Part shown: positions 8,794 through 16,718 of the stretch, in pieces
Numbering within the stretch: the first letter of the stretch is position 1
Layout of the letters: the number at the start of each line of letters is the position of its first letter
DNA from: Alistipes sp. Marseille-P5061
Lineage (GTDB): Bacteria > Bacteroidota > Bacteroidia > Bacteroidales > Rikenellaceae
Reading direction: 5' to 3'
Length of the DNA: 64,000 bases
Assembly (NCBI RefSeq): GCF_900290115.1
Contig: NZ_LT985748.1
Location: 87,115 to 151,114, forward strand
The notes under the pieces: model-generated
What the model was told of the DNA's origin: nothing
The model's input: only the letters and a program-made list of their open reading frames with translations
Database searches by the model: none
Made by a program: the position numbers and the translations under genes

Positions 8794-9799
8794 CAAACAG
8801 CTGTTCGGCATTCCGCCCCAGAATCCGGTCGGCATACCCGGCCAGCTCCCCGTCGGCGGCGAGTGTCTGTTTCAATCGTTCCAGATTGGCCTGCAACACG
8901 GCATCGGGCAGATAGGGATAGTCCGAACCGTAGAGGATATGGTCGGGCGTGGTGATGGTGAGCAGCGCATGCAGGACCTCTGCCGTGGGATTCCCCGCCA
9001 GGTCGAAATAGAGGCGCGACAGGTTTGCTTTCCAATCAATCGGCTGCATGCAGCCCTGCGACACCATCGCCGGGAGGATGGATTTCATTCTCGGCAATGC
9101 CAGCGGAAGGAACGAACCGCAATGGGGCACGACCACCTTCATATTCGGGTAACGGACCAGCACGTTCCGCGCCAGCATGTTCACCACGGTCCGGGTCGAT
9201 TCGGCCGGATATTCGTACATGGCCAGCGGTGTGGTGGCGATAATCTCCTTGGGACAGGGCGTCGGGCGGTGCGGATGGAGGATGACGACGGCATGTCGCT
9301 CGTTGAGCACCTCCATCAGCGGATCCAGCGCCTCGTCACCCACATACTGCCCGCGGCTGTTGGTCGCCAGTTTCACCCCGTCGGCCCCCAGCGTATCGAG
9401 CGCATAAACGGCTTCGCGGATGGCAGCCTCCACGTCGGGCAGCGGCAGCGCGGCACAAAACCGGAACCGGCCGGGGTATCGCTGTTTCAGTTCGGCCGAG
9501 GCCTCATTCACACGGCGGATGCAGCGGGCCGACTCATCCGTATCGCCATAGTAGGGCTGCGGGGCCGGCATCGTCAGCACGGCCGTTCGGATACCCGCAC
9601 GATCCATGAAGTCGATGTGCCGTGCGGCATCCCACGCAGGCAGCGGGAAACTCTCTTCGAGCTCCGCGCCGTGCGCCTTCAGCACCTCGAGATACTCCGG
9701 AAGGATGATGTGGGTATGGAGATCGACCGTCTGCCCGTAAAGGGGCGCCGTCCCGAGAGGCATGCCCGCAAGCAGCAAAGTGAACAGTTGCTTTCTCAT
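8756..9799 (-). CDS. exported amidohydrolase (amidohydrolase_2 / ACMSD-like)
   Basis: The 347-aa product starts with a Sec signal peptide (MRKQLFTLLLAGMPLGTAPLYG) and the mature part opens with VDLHTH, the metal-binding HxH motif of the TIM-barrel amidohydrolases. Later ligands are in ILHPHRP, VVPHCGSFL and the Asp in LYGSDYPY. This set is typical of the amidohydrolase_2 group, which includes decarboxylases and lactonases acting on aromatic or keto-acid substrates. It is the last gene of the minus-strand operon, 12 nt after the flavodoxin gene, and converges with the AraC gene. The actual substrate cannot be read from the sequence. Confidence 0.82.
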   Translation of the reverse strand: MRKQLFTLLLAGMPLGTAPLYGQTVDLHTHIILPEYLEVLKAHGAELEESFPLPAWDAARHIDFMDRAGIRTAVLTMPAPQPYYGDTDESARCIRRVNEASAELKQRYPGRFRFCAALPLPDVEAAIREAVYALDTLGADGVKLATNSRGQYVGDEALDPLMEVLNERHAVVILHPHRPTPCPKEIIATTPLAMYEYPAESTRTVVNMLARNVLVRYPNMKVVVPHCGSFLPLALPRMKSILPAMVSQGCMQPIDWKANLSRLYFDLAGNPTAEVLHALLTITTPDHILYGSDYPYLPDAVLQANLERLKQTLAADGELAGYADRILGRNAEQLFVRSAACGCTPTE

Positions 9800-9811
9800 G
9801 TCGCGTGCTTT

Positions 9812-10471
9812 TTAATGCTCCTCCCGGCCTGCTCCGAGCTCCTCCAGCCAAGCCGGAATACGGGTCGCCATGCTGCCCAACGAGCCGGAGGTGAGTAGCA
9901 GCGACTCTTCGAACAAGGCTTCGGGAACCAGCGCGGCAGCATCCCGTTCGGAGGTTCCGATGCCGCTGCTCCCGCTGCTGGCAAAGAGAGCGATCCGCTT
10001 TCCGGCCAGCAACGCGGCATGATCATGCAGGAATGCCTGCATCGGCGAGGCCATGTGCCCGAACCAGATCGGATAGCCGACAAAGATGATGTCGTAATTG
10101 TCAAAACTTTCGACCGAGGTGGTGATTGCCGGGAAATCGCCTTGAGCAATGGCCTCCAGCTCCGTCTGTGCGCGGTCGAGCATTGCGTTGTAGTCCGTAT
10201 CGTAGGGCACAGCCGGCTCCACCTCCGCCATCTCGCAATCCAATGTGGACTGAATGGTCCGGGCCATCCGCTCCGTATTGCCCGTGCGCGAGCAGTAGAG
10301 GACAAGGTAACGCCCGTCGGCTCCGTTCACGTTGCCGCCTTCCTCGTCGTTCCCGTCGTCCTCGGGTCGGGTCTGTTCCGGCTCGTTCGATGAAGGATGG
10401 GGTTCGCCGCAGGCCGTTGTCACGGCAAGTGTCGTCAGCAGCATCCAGGGGATCAAAAACAACTTTTTCAT
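9812..10471 (-). CDS. flavodoxin-like lipoprotein
   Basis: The 219-aa product has a lipoprotein signal (MKKLFLIPWMLLTTLAVTTAC, lipobox TTAC) and a low-complexity acidic linker rich in E, D and N. The flavodoxin fold begins at about residue 54: YLVLYCSRTGNTERMA is the FMN phosphate loop, and IIFVGYPIWFGHM and IALFASSGSSGIG are the isoalloxazine-contacting loops. The domain would thus sit outside the cytoplasm, which is unusual for flavodoxins but recurrent in Bacteroidales. It lies between the Fe-alcohol dehydrogenase and the amidohydrolase in one operon, and may carry electrons to or from the exported ferredoxin-type aldo/keto reductase (inference). A paralogue with a Sec signal lies at 57092-57667. 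Confidence 0.85.
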   Translation of the reverse strand: MKKLFLIPWMLLTTLAVTTACGEPHPSSNEPEQTRPEDDGNDEEGGNVNGADGRYLVLYCSRTGNTERMARTIQSTLDCEMAEVEPAVPYDTDYNAMLDRAQTELEAIAQGDFPAITTSVESFDNYDIIFVGYPIWFGHMASPMQAFLHDHAALLAGKRIALFASSGSSGIGTSERDAAALVPEALFEESLLLTSGSLGSMATRIPAWLEELGAGREEH

Positions 10472-10524
10472 ACGCTTCTCTTTTAAAGGTTTGACGCTTT
10501 TCCAAGGTCCGGATTGGGAATCGA

Positions 10525-11706
10525 CTATCTGTACGACTCCCGGTAGATGCGCACAATCTCCTCGTCTCTCATCTGCACCCGGTCGCTGGTGAACATGATG
10601 CCCATCACCTCGCGCGTATTGCGCATCAAGGTCTCGAATTCGTCGGGCGTGATGCCGTAGTCGGACATCTTCAGGTCGGCCACGCCGCAGGCCTCCTGCA
10701 GCCGGGTGAGAGCCGTGAGGAAATCTTCGGGCCGGGTGGCTTCGGGCATTCCCATGGCCTGCGCCATGCGAACGAAGCGCTCGTCGCAGGCGTGGCGTTC
10801 GATGAAGTATTTGTAGTAGGCCCGGCTAATCATAATCAGCCCTGCACCGTGAGGCAGTGCCGGATGATAGGCCGAAAGGGCATGCTCCAACGCGTGTTCG
10901 CTCGTAATCAGCGTGAGGCACATCACCACACCCGCAACGTGTTTCCGAAAGCCACGTGGGTGCGAGCCTCCATGTCCTTGCCATCTTTCACGGCACGGGG
11001 CAGGTACGTCGCCAGATTCTCGATGGCCGTCAGGGCATACATGTCGCTCATCAGGTTCGCACCCCGGGCAATGTAGCCTTCGGTGCTGTGGAACAGGGCA
11101 TCGAAGCCCTGGTAGGCCGTGAAGGCGGGCGGCACGCTGGCCATCAGTTCCGGATCGACGATTGAGAGGACGGGAAAGAGTGAAGCATCGCCCACGAACG
11201 CCTTCTCGAAGGTATCCTCCCTGGTGATGACGCCCGAGTTGTCCGTCTCCGAACCCGTTCCGGCCGTGGTCGTGATGGCGATGATGGGCAACGGCCGGAC
11301 GGCAATCGGTTTGCCTTTGCCCGAACCGATGGGTACATAGTCCCAAAGCTCCCCGTCGTTGGTCGGCCATCACGGCAATGGCCTTGGTGCAGTCCATCAC
11401 GCTGCCGCCGCCCAGCGCCACGAGGAAATCGCAGCCGTGCTCACGGGCCGCCTTCGCCCCGGCGTCGACGTTGCTGACGGTCGGATTCGGCATCACCCCG
11501 TCGAAGAGGACCGTCTCCACGCCGGCCTTGTGCAGCTGCTCCTCCGTACGCGAGAGGTAGCCGTTGGCACGGGTCGATTTTCCGTTGGAGATCACGATCA
11601 GGGCGCGGCGTCCCGGCATCGGCTGTTCATTCAGTTTGTCCAGCATCCCGGCCCCGAACATCACCCGGGTCGGAACATACATGTCGTACATAAGATTGGT
11701 TTCCAT
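10525..11706 (-). pseudogene. iron-containing alcohol dehydrogenase with two compensating single-base frameshifts
   Basis: The start (VPTRVMFGAGMLDKL), the NAD loop (LVALGGGSVMDCTKAIA) and the C-terminal third (SEHALEHALSAYHPALPHGAG) are in one frame. The middle third is in another (IAITTTAGTGSETDNSGVIT, AYQGFDALFHSTEGY), from about 11345 to 10935. The first shift fits one extra C near 11348, restoring ADNDGELWDYVP. The second fits one missing G near 10937, restoring NTLAGVVMC. The metal ligands (Asp and His of the FDALFHS segment, His of the HALSAYHP and LPHG segments) are thus split between frames. The 393-aa frame stays open but about 135 residues would be nonsense. Family role: NAD(P)-dependent alcohol/aldehyde interconversion in the cytoplasm. 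It follows the aldo/keto reductase gene. Paired errors in the assembly are as likely as a dead gene. Confidence 0.8.
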
Positions 11707-11737
11707 CTTTTAGAATTGTTTTATGTAAGTGTATTCT

Positions 11738-13027
11738 TTATTTACCCATCGTCTCCCGAACCCGGGCCAGCAGGTTCGGGATATCGAGATGCTGCGGACA
11801 CTTGGCCAGGCATTCGCCACACGCGACACACGAGGAGGCCGGGTCGCCGCGCTGAACGGGCGACATCGACACGGTATAGTCGGCCAGCGCCCGCTGCAGG
11901 TTGCTGTGCAACAGGTAGTTGTTGTACACATAGGCGAAGATGTAGCCGATGGCCACGTTATGCGGACAGGGAATACACTGGTAACAACCCGTGCAGTCGA
12001 TATGGCCCGGTGCATGGCGGTAGGCCTGGATGGCAGCTCCCAACGCCTCACGCTCGGCCGGCGAGAACATATTCGGCCGGGCCTTGGCAGCATACCTCAG
12101 ATTCTCCTCCACATCCGCCATGGAACCCATGCCGCTGACCGCCACGCTCACCTCGGGAATATCCCACAGATAGTCCAGCGCCCACTCTGCATAGGGCTTG
12201 CGGATCCCCGTCGAGGCCAGTGCATCGTGCATCGCCTGCGGCAGACGGGCCAGGAACCCCGTGCGGACGGGCTTCATCACCGCCAGCCCCATCCCGTTGG
12301 CGGCGGCATACTTCGGGCCGAGCACCCCTGCCTCGTATTCGTAATCCAGGTAGTTGTGCTGAATCAGGCAGAAATCCCAGGCCGGGGTGTATTCCACTAC
12401 CTTCTTGAACAGCTGCAGGCTGTCGTGGAACGAGAAACCCATGAAGCGGATCTTGCCCTGGGCCTTCAGCCGCTCCATCTTTTCGATGAGCCTATAAGGC
12501 AGCACATAATCCTTCCACGCGCGGTGCATGATCATGTGGATGTGGTAGAAATCAATCACGTCCGTACCAATGGTACGGCGCGACTGGTCAAAGAACTTTT
12601 CGAAATCGTCCGCCGACCGCATCTCCCACCACGGCATCTTGGAGGTGACATACACCCGGTCGCGCCAGCCTCCGGCCAAAGCACGACCCACCGTCTGTTC
12701 GCTCTCTCCGCCCAGGTAGACACGCCCCGTGTCGATGTAGTTCACACCGCCTTCGATGGCACGGCGTACCATGGGCGTGGTCTGGTCGAAATCCACGTGA
12801 CCGTTCTTCATCGGCAGCCGCAGCATGCCGAAACCCAGCGCCGATACCTTCACGCCGGTTCGCCCCATCGGGCGGTACTGCATCTGCGGATTGTAATTGA
12901 GAATCTCTCTCGACAACCGCTCCCGTACGGCTTGTTTTTCAACCTCCTGCGCCAGGGCTTTCGGACCGATTATCGCACTGGCAGCTGCGGCAAAAAGTCC
13001 ACTTTTAAGAAAATCGCGTCTATCCAT
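11738..13027 (-). CDS. Tat-exported aldo/keto reductase with C-terminal 4Fe-4S ferredoxin domain
   Basis: The 429-aa product begins MDRRDFLKSGLFAAAASAI, a twin-arginine signal (RRDFLK). The (beta/alpha)8 aldo/keto reductase domain covers about 50-330, with GVNYIDTGRVY and VTSKMPWWE supplying the catalytic Asp/Tyr/Lys and DFYHIHMI the His. The C-terminus carries two cysteine clusters: CTGCYQCIPCPHNV and CVACGECLAKCPQHLDIP, which should bind iron-sulfur clusters. Such proteins are common in anaerobes, but the substrates are unknown. It is the first gene of the operon behind the promoter at 13091. The Tat signal implies folding with cofactor before export. It fits with the exported flavodoxin and amidohydrolase encoded downstream. 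Confidence 0.88.
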   Translation of the reverse strand: MDRRDFLKSGLFAAAASAIIGPKALAQEVEKQAVRERLSREILNYNPQMQYRPMGRTGVKVSALGFGMLRLPMKNGHVDFDQTTPMVRRAIEGGVNYIDTGRVYLGGESEQTVGRALAGGWRDRVYVTSKMPWWEMRSADDFEKFFDQSRRTIGTDVIDFYHIHMIMHRAWKDYVLPYRLIEKMERLKAQGKIRFMGFSFHDSLQLFKKVVEYTPAWDFCLIQHNYLDYEYEAGVLGPKYAAANGMGLAVMKPVRTGFLARLPQAMHDALASTGIRKPYAEWALDYLWDIPEVSVAVSGMGSMADVEENLRYAAKARPNMFSPAEREALGAAIQAYRHAPGHIDCTGCYQCIPCPHNVAIGYIFAYVYNNYLLHSNLQRALADYTVSMSPVQRGDPASSCVACGECLAKCPQHLDIPNLLARVRETMGK

Positions 13028-13090
13028 GTCGTTTCCCGTTTATCTGTTCCGACCCCCGGTCAGACAGAATTGTGGCCGTTGTGTCTGCTG

Positions 13091-13098
13091 CAAAGGTA
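13091..13098 (-). promoter_or_regulatory. -7 box of the aldo/keto reductase operon
   Basis: Minus-strand TACCTTTG, 63 nt before the ATG at 13027. It should drive the four-gene operon down to 8756. Confidence 0.6.
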
Positions 13099-13242
13099 AT
13101 CTGGCGGGGAGTCACCCGACGTAACGATTTCATGGAAGAATGTACAGTTTTTACGGATTATGAATCCCTATAAACTGAGCGGCGGGGATCTGCAATAGAA
13201 CCCTCGCCGCCGCATCTTCGTTTTTTCAACTCAACAACCGGT

Positions 13243-14499
13243 TTATGCCGTCAGCACCTGGCCGATGCGGCGCATCTCGCGACTGATGTTCGCCTCGGAG
13301 ATCTTCGCGTAGCGCCGTGTCATGTTCGTATTTGTATGGCCCAGAATCTTGGCGATGATGTCGATCGGCATTCCGTATTCAATCGCCAAGGTGGCAAACG
13401 TATGGCGCGCCAGGTGCGTGGTCAGATGCTTGTGAATCTGGCAAATATCCGCTATCTCCTTCAGGTAGGCGTTCATCTTCGTATTCGACGGGACAGGCAG
13501 CAGTTTGCCCCGCGCCCGACAGTTGGCGTCGTCGCGGTACTTCTCCAGCAGGGCCGCCGCCTGCGGAAGCACCGGAACGCGGCTCATCACCGCGGTCTTC
13601 TCCCGCGGTTTATGGATCCACAGCTGTCCCTCCTCGTCCGTCGTGAAGTGTTCCCGCCGCAGGTGGTCGACATCCGTGAAGGCCAGTCCCGTCAGCGCGC
13701 AGAAGCAGAAGACATCCCGGATGCGGTCAAGACGCTCGTTGGGCATCGGCCGCTTCAGCAGCAAATCCAGTTCCGCCTTCGTCAGCGGGACTTTGACATT
13801 CGTCTTGTCGATCTTCATCTTGTAGTAACGGAAGGGATTCTTCTCGATCCACTCGTTGCGGACCGCATAGAGTAGAAAGTTTTTCAAACAGCACAGCAGA
13901 TTGACCGCCCCGTTGTTGTGGCAGTTGTAGGCCGTCTGCATGTAGGTATTCAGCCCATCAACGTAGGCATAGTCGACCGTCTCCAGCGGAAGATCCTCTT
14001 TGTGGTAGGTATCCCGGATATATTCGGTCATGTAGCGCAGCAGGCGGTGGTACTTGTTGGCCGTGAGCTGCGTGATGCGGGTGCCGACCTCCTGCTGGCG
14101 TTTCTCGCAGTATTTGCCGAACTCCGTCAGCACCATTCGGCTCGAAGAGGCGGAGCCGAGCAGCTGTTTGACGGCAAAGCAGGTCGGCGTCTTGTTCTCC
14201 TGGATCAGGCGGTCATAGGCGGCAAGGATCGAGGCCCGGTAACTGGCGATGATGCGGTTGATCTGCAGGTCGACCTCGTCCTTGTAGAGCGAGCGTTCGA
14301 GGCGCTGGTTCCAGCGTTCCGGCTCGATCTGGCATTGTGTATAAATTTCGGTCGACTGGCCGGTCGTGGTGATGCGGGCATAGATCGGGGCCTTGCCCTT
14401 TTTCGTGACTTTGGTCTTCTTGCAGAAGAAGACAACGCTGAAGGTGGTTCGTGGCAATAGGACGGCTTGGTTTTTGAGTAAATTAAACGTCTTCAGCAT
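13243..14499 (-). CDS. tyrosine recombinase/integrase (IntDOT-like)
   Basis: I place the start at ATG 14499 (MLKTFNLLKN), giving 418 aa; the frame is open further upstream but the 28 extra residues look non-coding. Domains: N-terminal arm-binding domain about 10-85, SAM-like core-binding domain about 105-200, catalytic domain about 225-400. The catalytic part shows LARHTF (His-x-x-Arg-His) and LGHTNTNMTRRYA with the nucleophile Tyr. Box I reads CALTGLAFTDVDHL, without the usual Arg, as in the CTnDOT-type integrases of Bacteroidota. It lies next to tRNA-Gly, whose 3' end is partly duplicated at 14721-14739. This suggests tRNA-targeted integration. No other mobility genes are visible, so it may be a remnant or the edge of an island including the redox cluster. 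Confidence 0.88.
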   Translation of the reverse strand: MLKTFNLLKNQAVLLPRTTFSVVFFCKKTKVTKKGKAPIYARITTTGQSTEIYTQCQIEPERWNQRLERSLYKDEVDLQINRIIASYRASILAAYDRLIQENKTPTCFAVKQLLGSASSSRMVLTEFGKYCEKRQQEVGTRITQLTANKYHRLLRYMTEYIRDTYHKEDLPLETVDYAYVDGLNTYMQTAYNCHNNGAVNLLCCLKNFLLYAVRNEWIEKNPFRYYKMKIDKTNVKVPLTKAELDLLLKRPMPNERLDRIRDVFCFCALTGLAFTDVDHLRREHFTTDEEGQLWIHKPREKTAVMSRVPVLPQAAALLEKYRDDANCRARGKLLPVPSNTKMNAYLKEIADICQIHKHLTTHLARHTFATLAIEYGMPIDIIAKILGHTNTNMTRRYAKISEANISREMRRIGQVLTA

Positions 14500-14637
14500 C
14501 GGAATGTTGCAGAGGAAAATGATGCAAATCAGTGAAATAGAGCTAAATCGTGACCTGTTTTCGGTCCGAGCGAAAAAGGTCACGATTAAGGCCTGAAATA
14601 CTTGCTGCCTTTTGCTTCAACAGGAGTGGGGGAATAA

Positions 14638-14675
14638 AAGAAAAAACCTTGCATATCGCTGATATACAAGGTTTT
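14638..14675 (-). terminator. minus-strand intrinsic terminator next to the integrase
   Basis: The minus strand reads AACCTTGTATATC, a short loop, GATATGCAAGGTT, then a T-run. It follows the duplicated tRNA 3' end and may be the original downstream neighbour of a tRNA gene. Confidence 0.7.
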
Positions 14676-14720
14676 CTAGGATTTGGTCAGTTCTCTGCTC
14701 GTCCTTTCGTCTGACCCGGA

Positions 14721-14739
14721 GAGCGGAAAACGGGACTCG
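14721..14739. repeat. direct repeat of the tRNA-Gly 3' end, att-like
   Basis: The 19-nt sequence GAGCGGAAAACGGGACTCG is identical to 14897-14915, which covers the acceptor and part of the T-arm of tRNA-Gly on the minus strand. The copies lie in the same orientation, 157 bp apart, beside an integrase gene. That is the pattern left by tRNA-directed site-specific recombination. Confidence 0.7.
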
Positions 14740-14852
14740 CACTCGCGCTGCGCGCGAGCGGTTCCGCGAAACTTTGCAGACACCCCCGGCCCCTGGAAGG
14801 GGCGCTTTGAGGTCGCAGGTGCCGAGTCCATCGCCCCGGCATGCCCGGCATG

Positions 14853-14888
14853 CAAAACAAAAGGGAGAATCTTTGAAGATTCTCCCTT
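14853..14888 (-). terminator. terminator of tRNA-Gly
   Basis: AAGGGAGAAT and ATTCTCCCTT form a perfect 10-bp stem directly behind the tRNA, with T-rich sequence on the minus strand. Confidence 0.85.
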
Positions 14889-14894
14889 CTGCTT

Positions 14895-14970
14895 TGGAGC
14901 GGAAAACGGGACTCGGACCCGCGACCTCAACCTTGGCAAGGTTGCGCTCTACCAACTGAGCTATTTCCGC
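14895..14970 (-). tRNA. tRNA-Gly (GCC)
   Basis: The minus strand folds as a tRNA with acceptor GCGGAAA/TTTCCGC, D-arm AGCTCAGTTGGTAGAGC, anticodon stem-loop AACCTTGCCAAGGTT with anticodon GCC, and T-loop GGTTCGAGTCC. A discriminator T and encoded CCA follow. It decodes glycine GGC/GGU and is the probable target of the neighbouring integrase. Confidence 0.95.
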
Positions 14971-15000
14971 ATCGGTAGCGACGTTTGTCGTTTGCGAGTG

Positions 15001-15031
15001 CAAAGGTAGGTAAAAAATGCGCACTTCCAAA
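15001..15031 (-). promoter_or_regulatory. promoter of tRNA-Gly
   Basis: Minus-strand TTTG at 15031-15028 and TACCTTTG at 15008-15001 are 19 nt apart, about 30 nt before the tRNA. Confidence 0.75.
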
Positions 15032-15166
15032 TTTTTGGCCCCATTTTTTTGAATTTTCCGCGTTTTTATTTTCCAAAACCGGAGGCGCTGCGCCGTATCC
15101 GGCTGAGCGTCAGTGGGGATGTGAAAATATCCGCTCGTCGGGCGTAGAATTTCCGCCGCGAACCCT

Positions 15167-15174
15167 TATCTTTG
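15167..15174 (+). promoter_or_regulatory. -7 box very close to the acyl-CoA reductase ATG
   Basis: TATCTTTG ends 5 nt before ATG 15180. With the usual distance, transcription would start at or next to the A of the ATG, giving a leaderless mRNA. The -33 element is weak. Confidence 0.5.
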
Positions 15175-15179
15175 TCTTC

Positions 15180-16172
15180 ATGAAACGGACGATTGAACTC
15201 TTTGCCGAGCTCGGGCGGCGCCTGCGCGGCTTCGGCGACGATGAGGCCTCGCGGCTGGTCATCGACTGCGCCTGTGCGGCCAACGGCTGGTTTACGCCCC
15301 GCGACATCCGGCGGGCCGTAGGGGCCATCGTGAGCCGGATGCTCGACCCCGGGCTGCTTGCGGGGTGGCTCTCTCGCTACGAGGGAATCCCGGTCTGCAA
15401 GCCCCGCCGCGTGCTGGTGGTCATGGCCGGCAACATCCCGCTGGTCGGCTTCTTCGACCTGCTCTGCGTCGTGGCGAGCGGCCACCGCTGTCTGGTCAAG
15501 CCGGCGGCCAAGGACCGCGTGCTGATGGAGTATGTCTGCGCGCTGCTGCGGGAGATTGAGCCCGGGATGGCTATCGAGGAGTACGACGGGCGAGGGGAGG
15601 TCGACGGCGTCATCGCCACCGGCAGCGACAATGCCAACCGCTACTTCCGCAGCCGCTTCGGCGGCATCCCGGCGCTGCTGCGCGGCAACCGCCACTCGGT
15701 GGCCGTCCTCTCGGGCCGCGAGCGCGACGAACAGCTCGCGGCGCTCGCCGACGACATCTGGGCCTATTCGGGCCTCGGCTGCCGCAACGTCTCGCTGCTC
15801 TTCGTCCCCGAGGGGTACAGGCCGCATCTGCGGGTGCCCGACGGGATGAATCCCAAATTCGCCAGCAACTACCGCCAGGCGCGGGCGCTGCTGGTGATGG
15901 AGCGTCACCCCTTCGTCGATGTCGGCGGAGCACTGCTGGTGCCCCGCCGCGACTTCCCGCGCATGCTCAGCGAGCTGGCCGTGGCCGAATACCGCTCGAC
16001 GGGGGAGGTGGAGGCGTGGCTCGCCGCGCACGACGGCAAGTTGCAGTGCGTCGTCTCGCAGTGCGTCGACCATTCGCGGCGCGTTGACTTCGGTCAGGCG
16101 CAGTTGCCGACGCTCACGGACTATCCCGACGACCGCGATATTCTCCGCTTCCTGACGACGGAGCTCCGATAA
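15180..16172 (+). CDS. acyl-CoA reductase (LuxC-like, ALDH superfamily)
   Basis: The 330-aa product from ATG 15180 matches the short LuxC-like acyl-CoA reductases of Bacteroidota. Visible landmarks are VLVVMAGNIPLVGFFDLLCV and HRCLVKPAAKDRVLMEY (nucleotide-binding half), IATGSDNANRYF, RGNRHSVAVLSG and YSGLGCRNVSLLFVP, where the Cys in GLGC is the expected catalytic thiol. The family reduces fatty acyl-CoA or acyl-thioesters to aldehydes with NADPH; the physiological substrate here is unknown. ATG 15180 was chosen because homology begins there and the frame upstream runs over the tRNA promoter region. The neighbours (pRiA4b ORF-3-like gene, miaA) read the same way, but each has its own promoter or an overlap. 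Confidence 0.82.
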   Translation: MKRTIELFAELGRRLRGFGDDEASRLVIDCACAANGWFTPRDIRRAVGAIVSRMLDPGLLAGWLSRYEGIPVCKPRRVLVVMAGNIPLVGFFDLLCVVASGHRCLVKPAAKDRVLMEYVCALLREIEPGMAIEEYDGRGEVDGVIATGSDNANRYFRSRFGGIPALLRGNRHSVAVLSGRERDEQLAALADDIWAYSGLGCRNVSLLFVPEGYRPHLRVPDGMNPKFASNYRQARALLVMERHPFVDVGGALLVPRRDFPRMLSELAVAEYRSTGEVEAWLAAHDGKLQCVVSQCVDHSRRVDFGQAQLPTLTDYPDDRDILRFLTTELR

Positions 16173-16176
16173 ATGG

Positions 16177-16184
16177 TATCTTTG
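16177..16184 (+). promoter_or_regulatory. -7 box for the pRiA4b ORF-3-like gene
   Basis: TATCTTTG lies 24 nt before ATG 16209 and right after the acyl-CoA reductase stop. It argues against the ATG at 16173, which lies upstream of the promoter. Confidence 0.6.
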
Positions 16185-16208
16185 AACGTTATAAATATTT
16201 TTTGTGCT

Positions 16209-16718
16209 ATGTCGATGATTTTCCGATTCCGCATGCTGAGTGACGAGAACGACAACTTCGTGCGCGACTACGAGGTGCCCTACGACATGACGCTGCTCGA
16301 TTTCCACCGCTTCCTGCTCGAGTCGCTCGAGTATGAGGAGTGCATGACTTCGTTCTTCACGGCCGACGAACGGTGGGAGAAGCTCGGTGAGTTCACGCTC
16401 ATGGACATGGGCGAAGATTCGCCTGGGGCGCCGCGCCCGATGGAGTCCGTGACGCTCGGACAGATTATCCACAACCTGCGCGACAGGCTGATTTACCTCT
16501 TCGACATGTTCGGCGACCGTGCTTACTTCCTCGAGCTGACGGGTGCCTACGAGGCGCGTCCGGGCGAGTCCTATCCGCGCGAAATCTATGCGCGCGAGGA
16601 GGTGCCCGACCAGTACCGCGCCGGGGTGGTGCAGTCGGGCGAAGGGTCGATTTTCGACGAGGTGATGGACGATTTCCGCGACTTCGAGGGGGATGACAAC
16701 TACGACGACGAATACTAA
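16209..16718 (+). CDS. pRiA4b ORF-3-like / IS1096 passenger-type protein
   Basis: This 169-aa acidic protein starts at ATG 16209; an upstream ATG at 16173 would place the promoter inside the gene. The start MSMIFRFRMLSDENDNFVRDY, then DMTLLDFHRFLLESLEY and LIYLFDMFGDRAYFLELTGAY, fit the plasmid pRiA4b ORF-3 family, a small beta-rich fold whose biochemical role is not settled. The C-terminus is highly acidic (DFEGDDNYDDEY). It overlaps the miaA start by 26 nt, so translation of the two is probably coupled. No transposase is near, so the family name does not imply a mobile element here. Confidence 0.7.
   Translation: MSMIFRFRMLSDENDNFVRDYEVPYDMTLLDFHRFLLESLEYEECMTSFFTADERWEKLGEFTLMDMGEDSPGAPRPMESVTLGQIIHNLRDRLIYLFDMFGDRAYFLELTGAYEARPGESYPREIYAREEVPDQYRAGVVQSGEGSIFDEVMDDFRDFEGDDNYDDEY

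Noticed and set aside
14683..15009. Small proteins around 14.7-15.0 kb
   Set aside because: These frames cover tRNA-Gly, its terminator and promoter on the opposite strand.
16209..16718. Mobile element marker because of the IS1096/pRiA4b family name
   Set aside because: No transposase or inverted repeats are present, and the gene is coupled to miaA.
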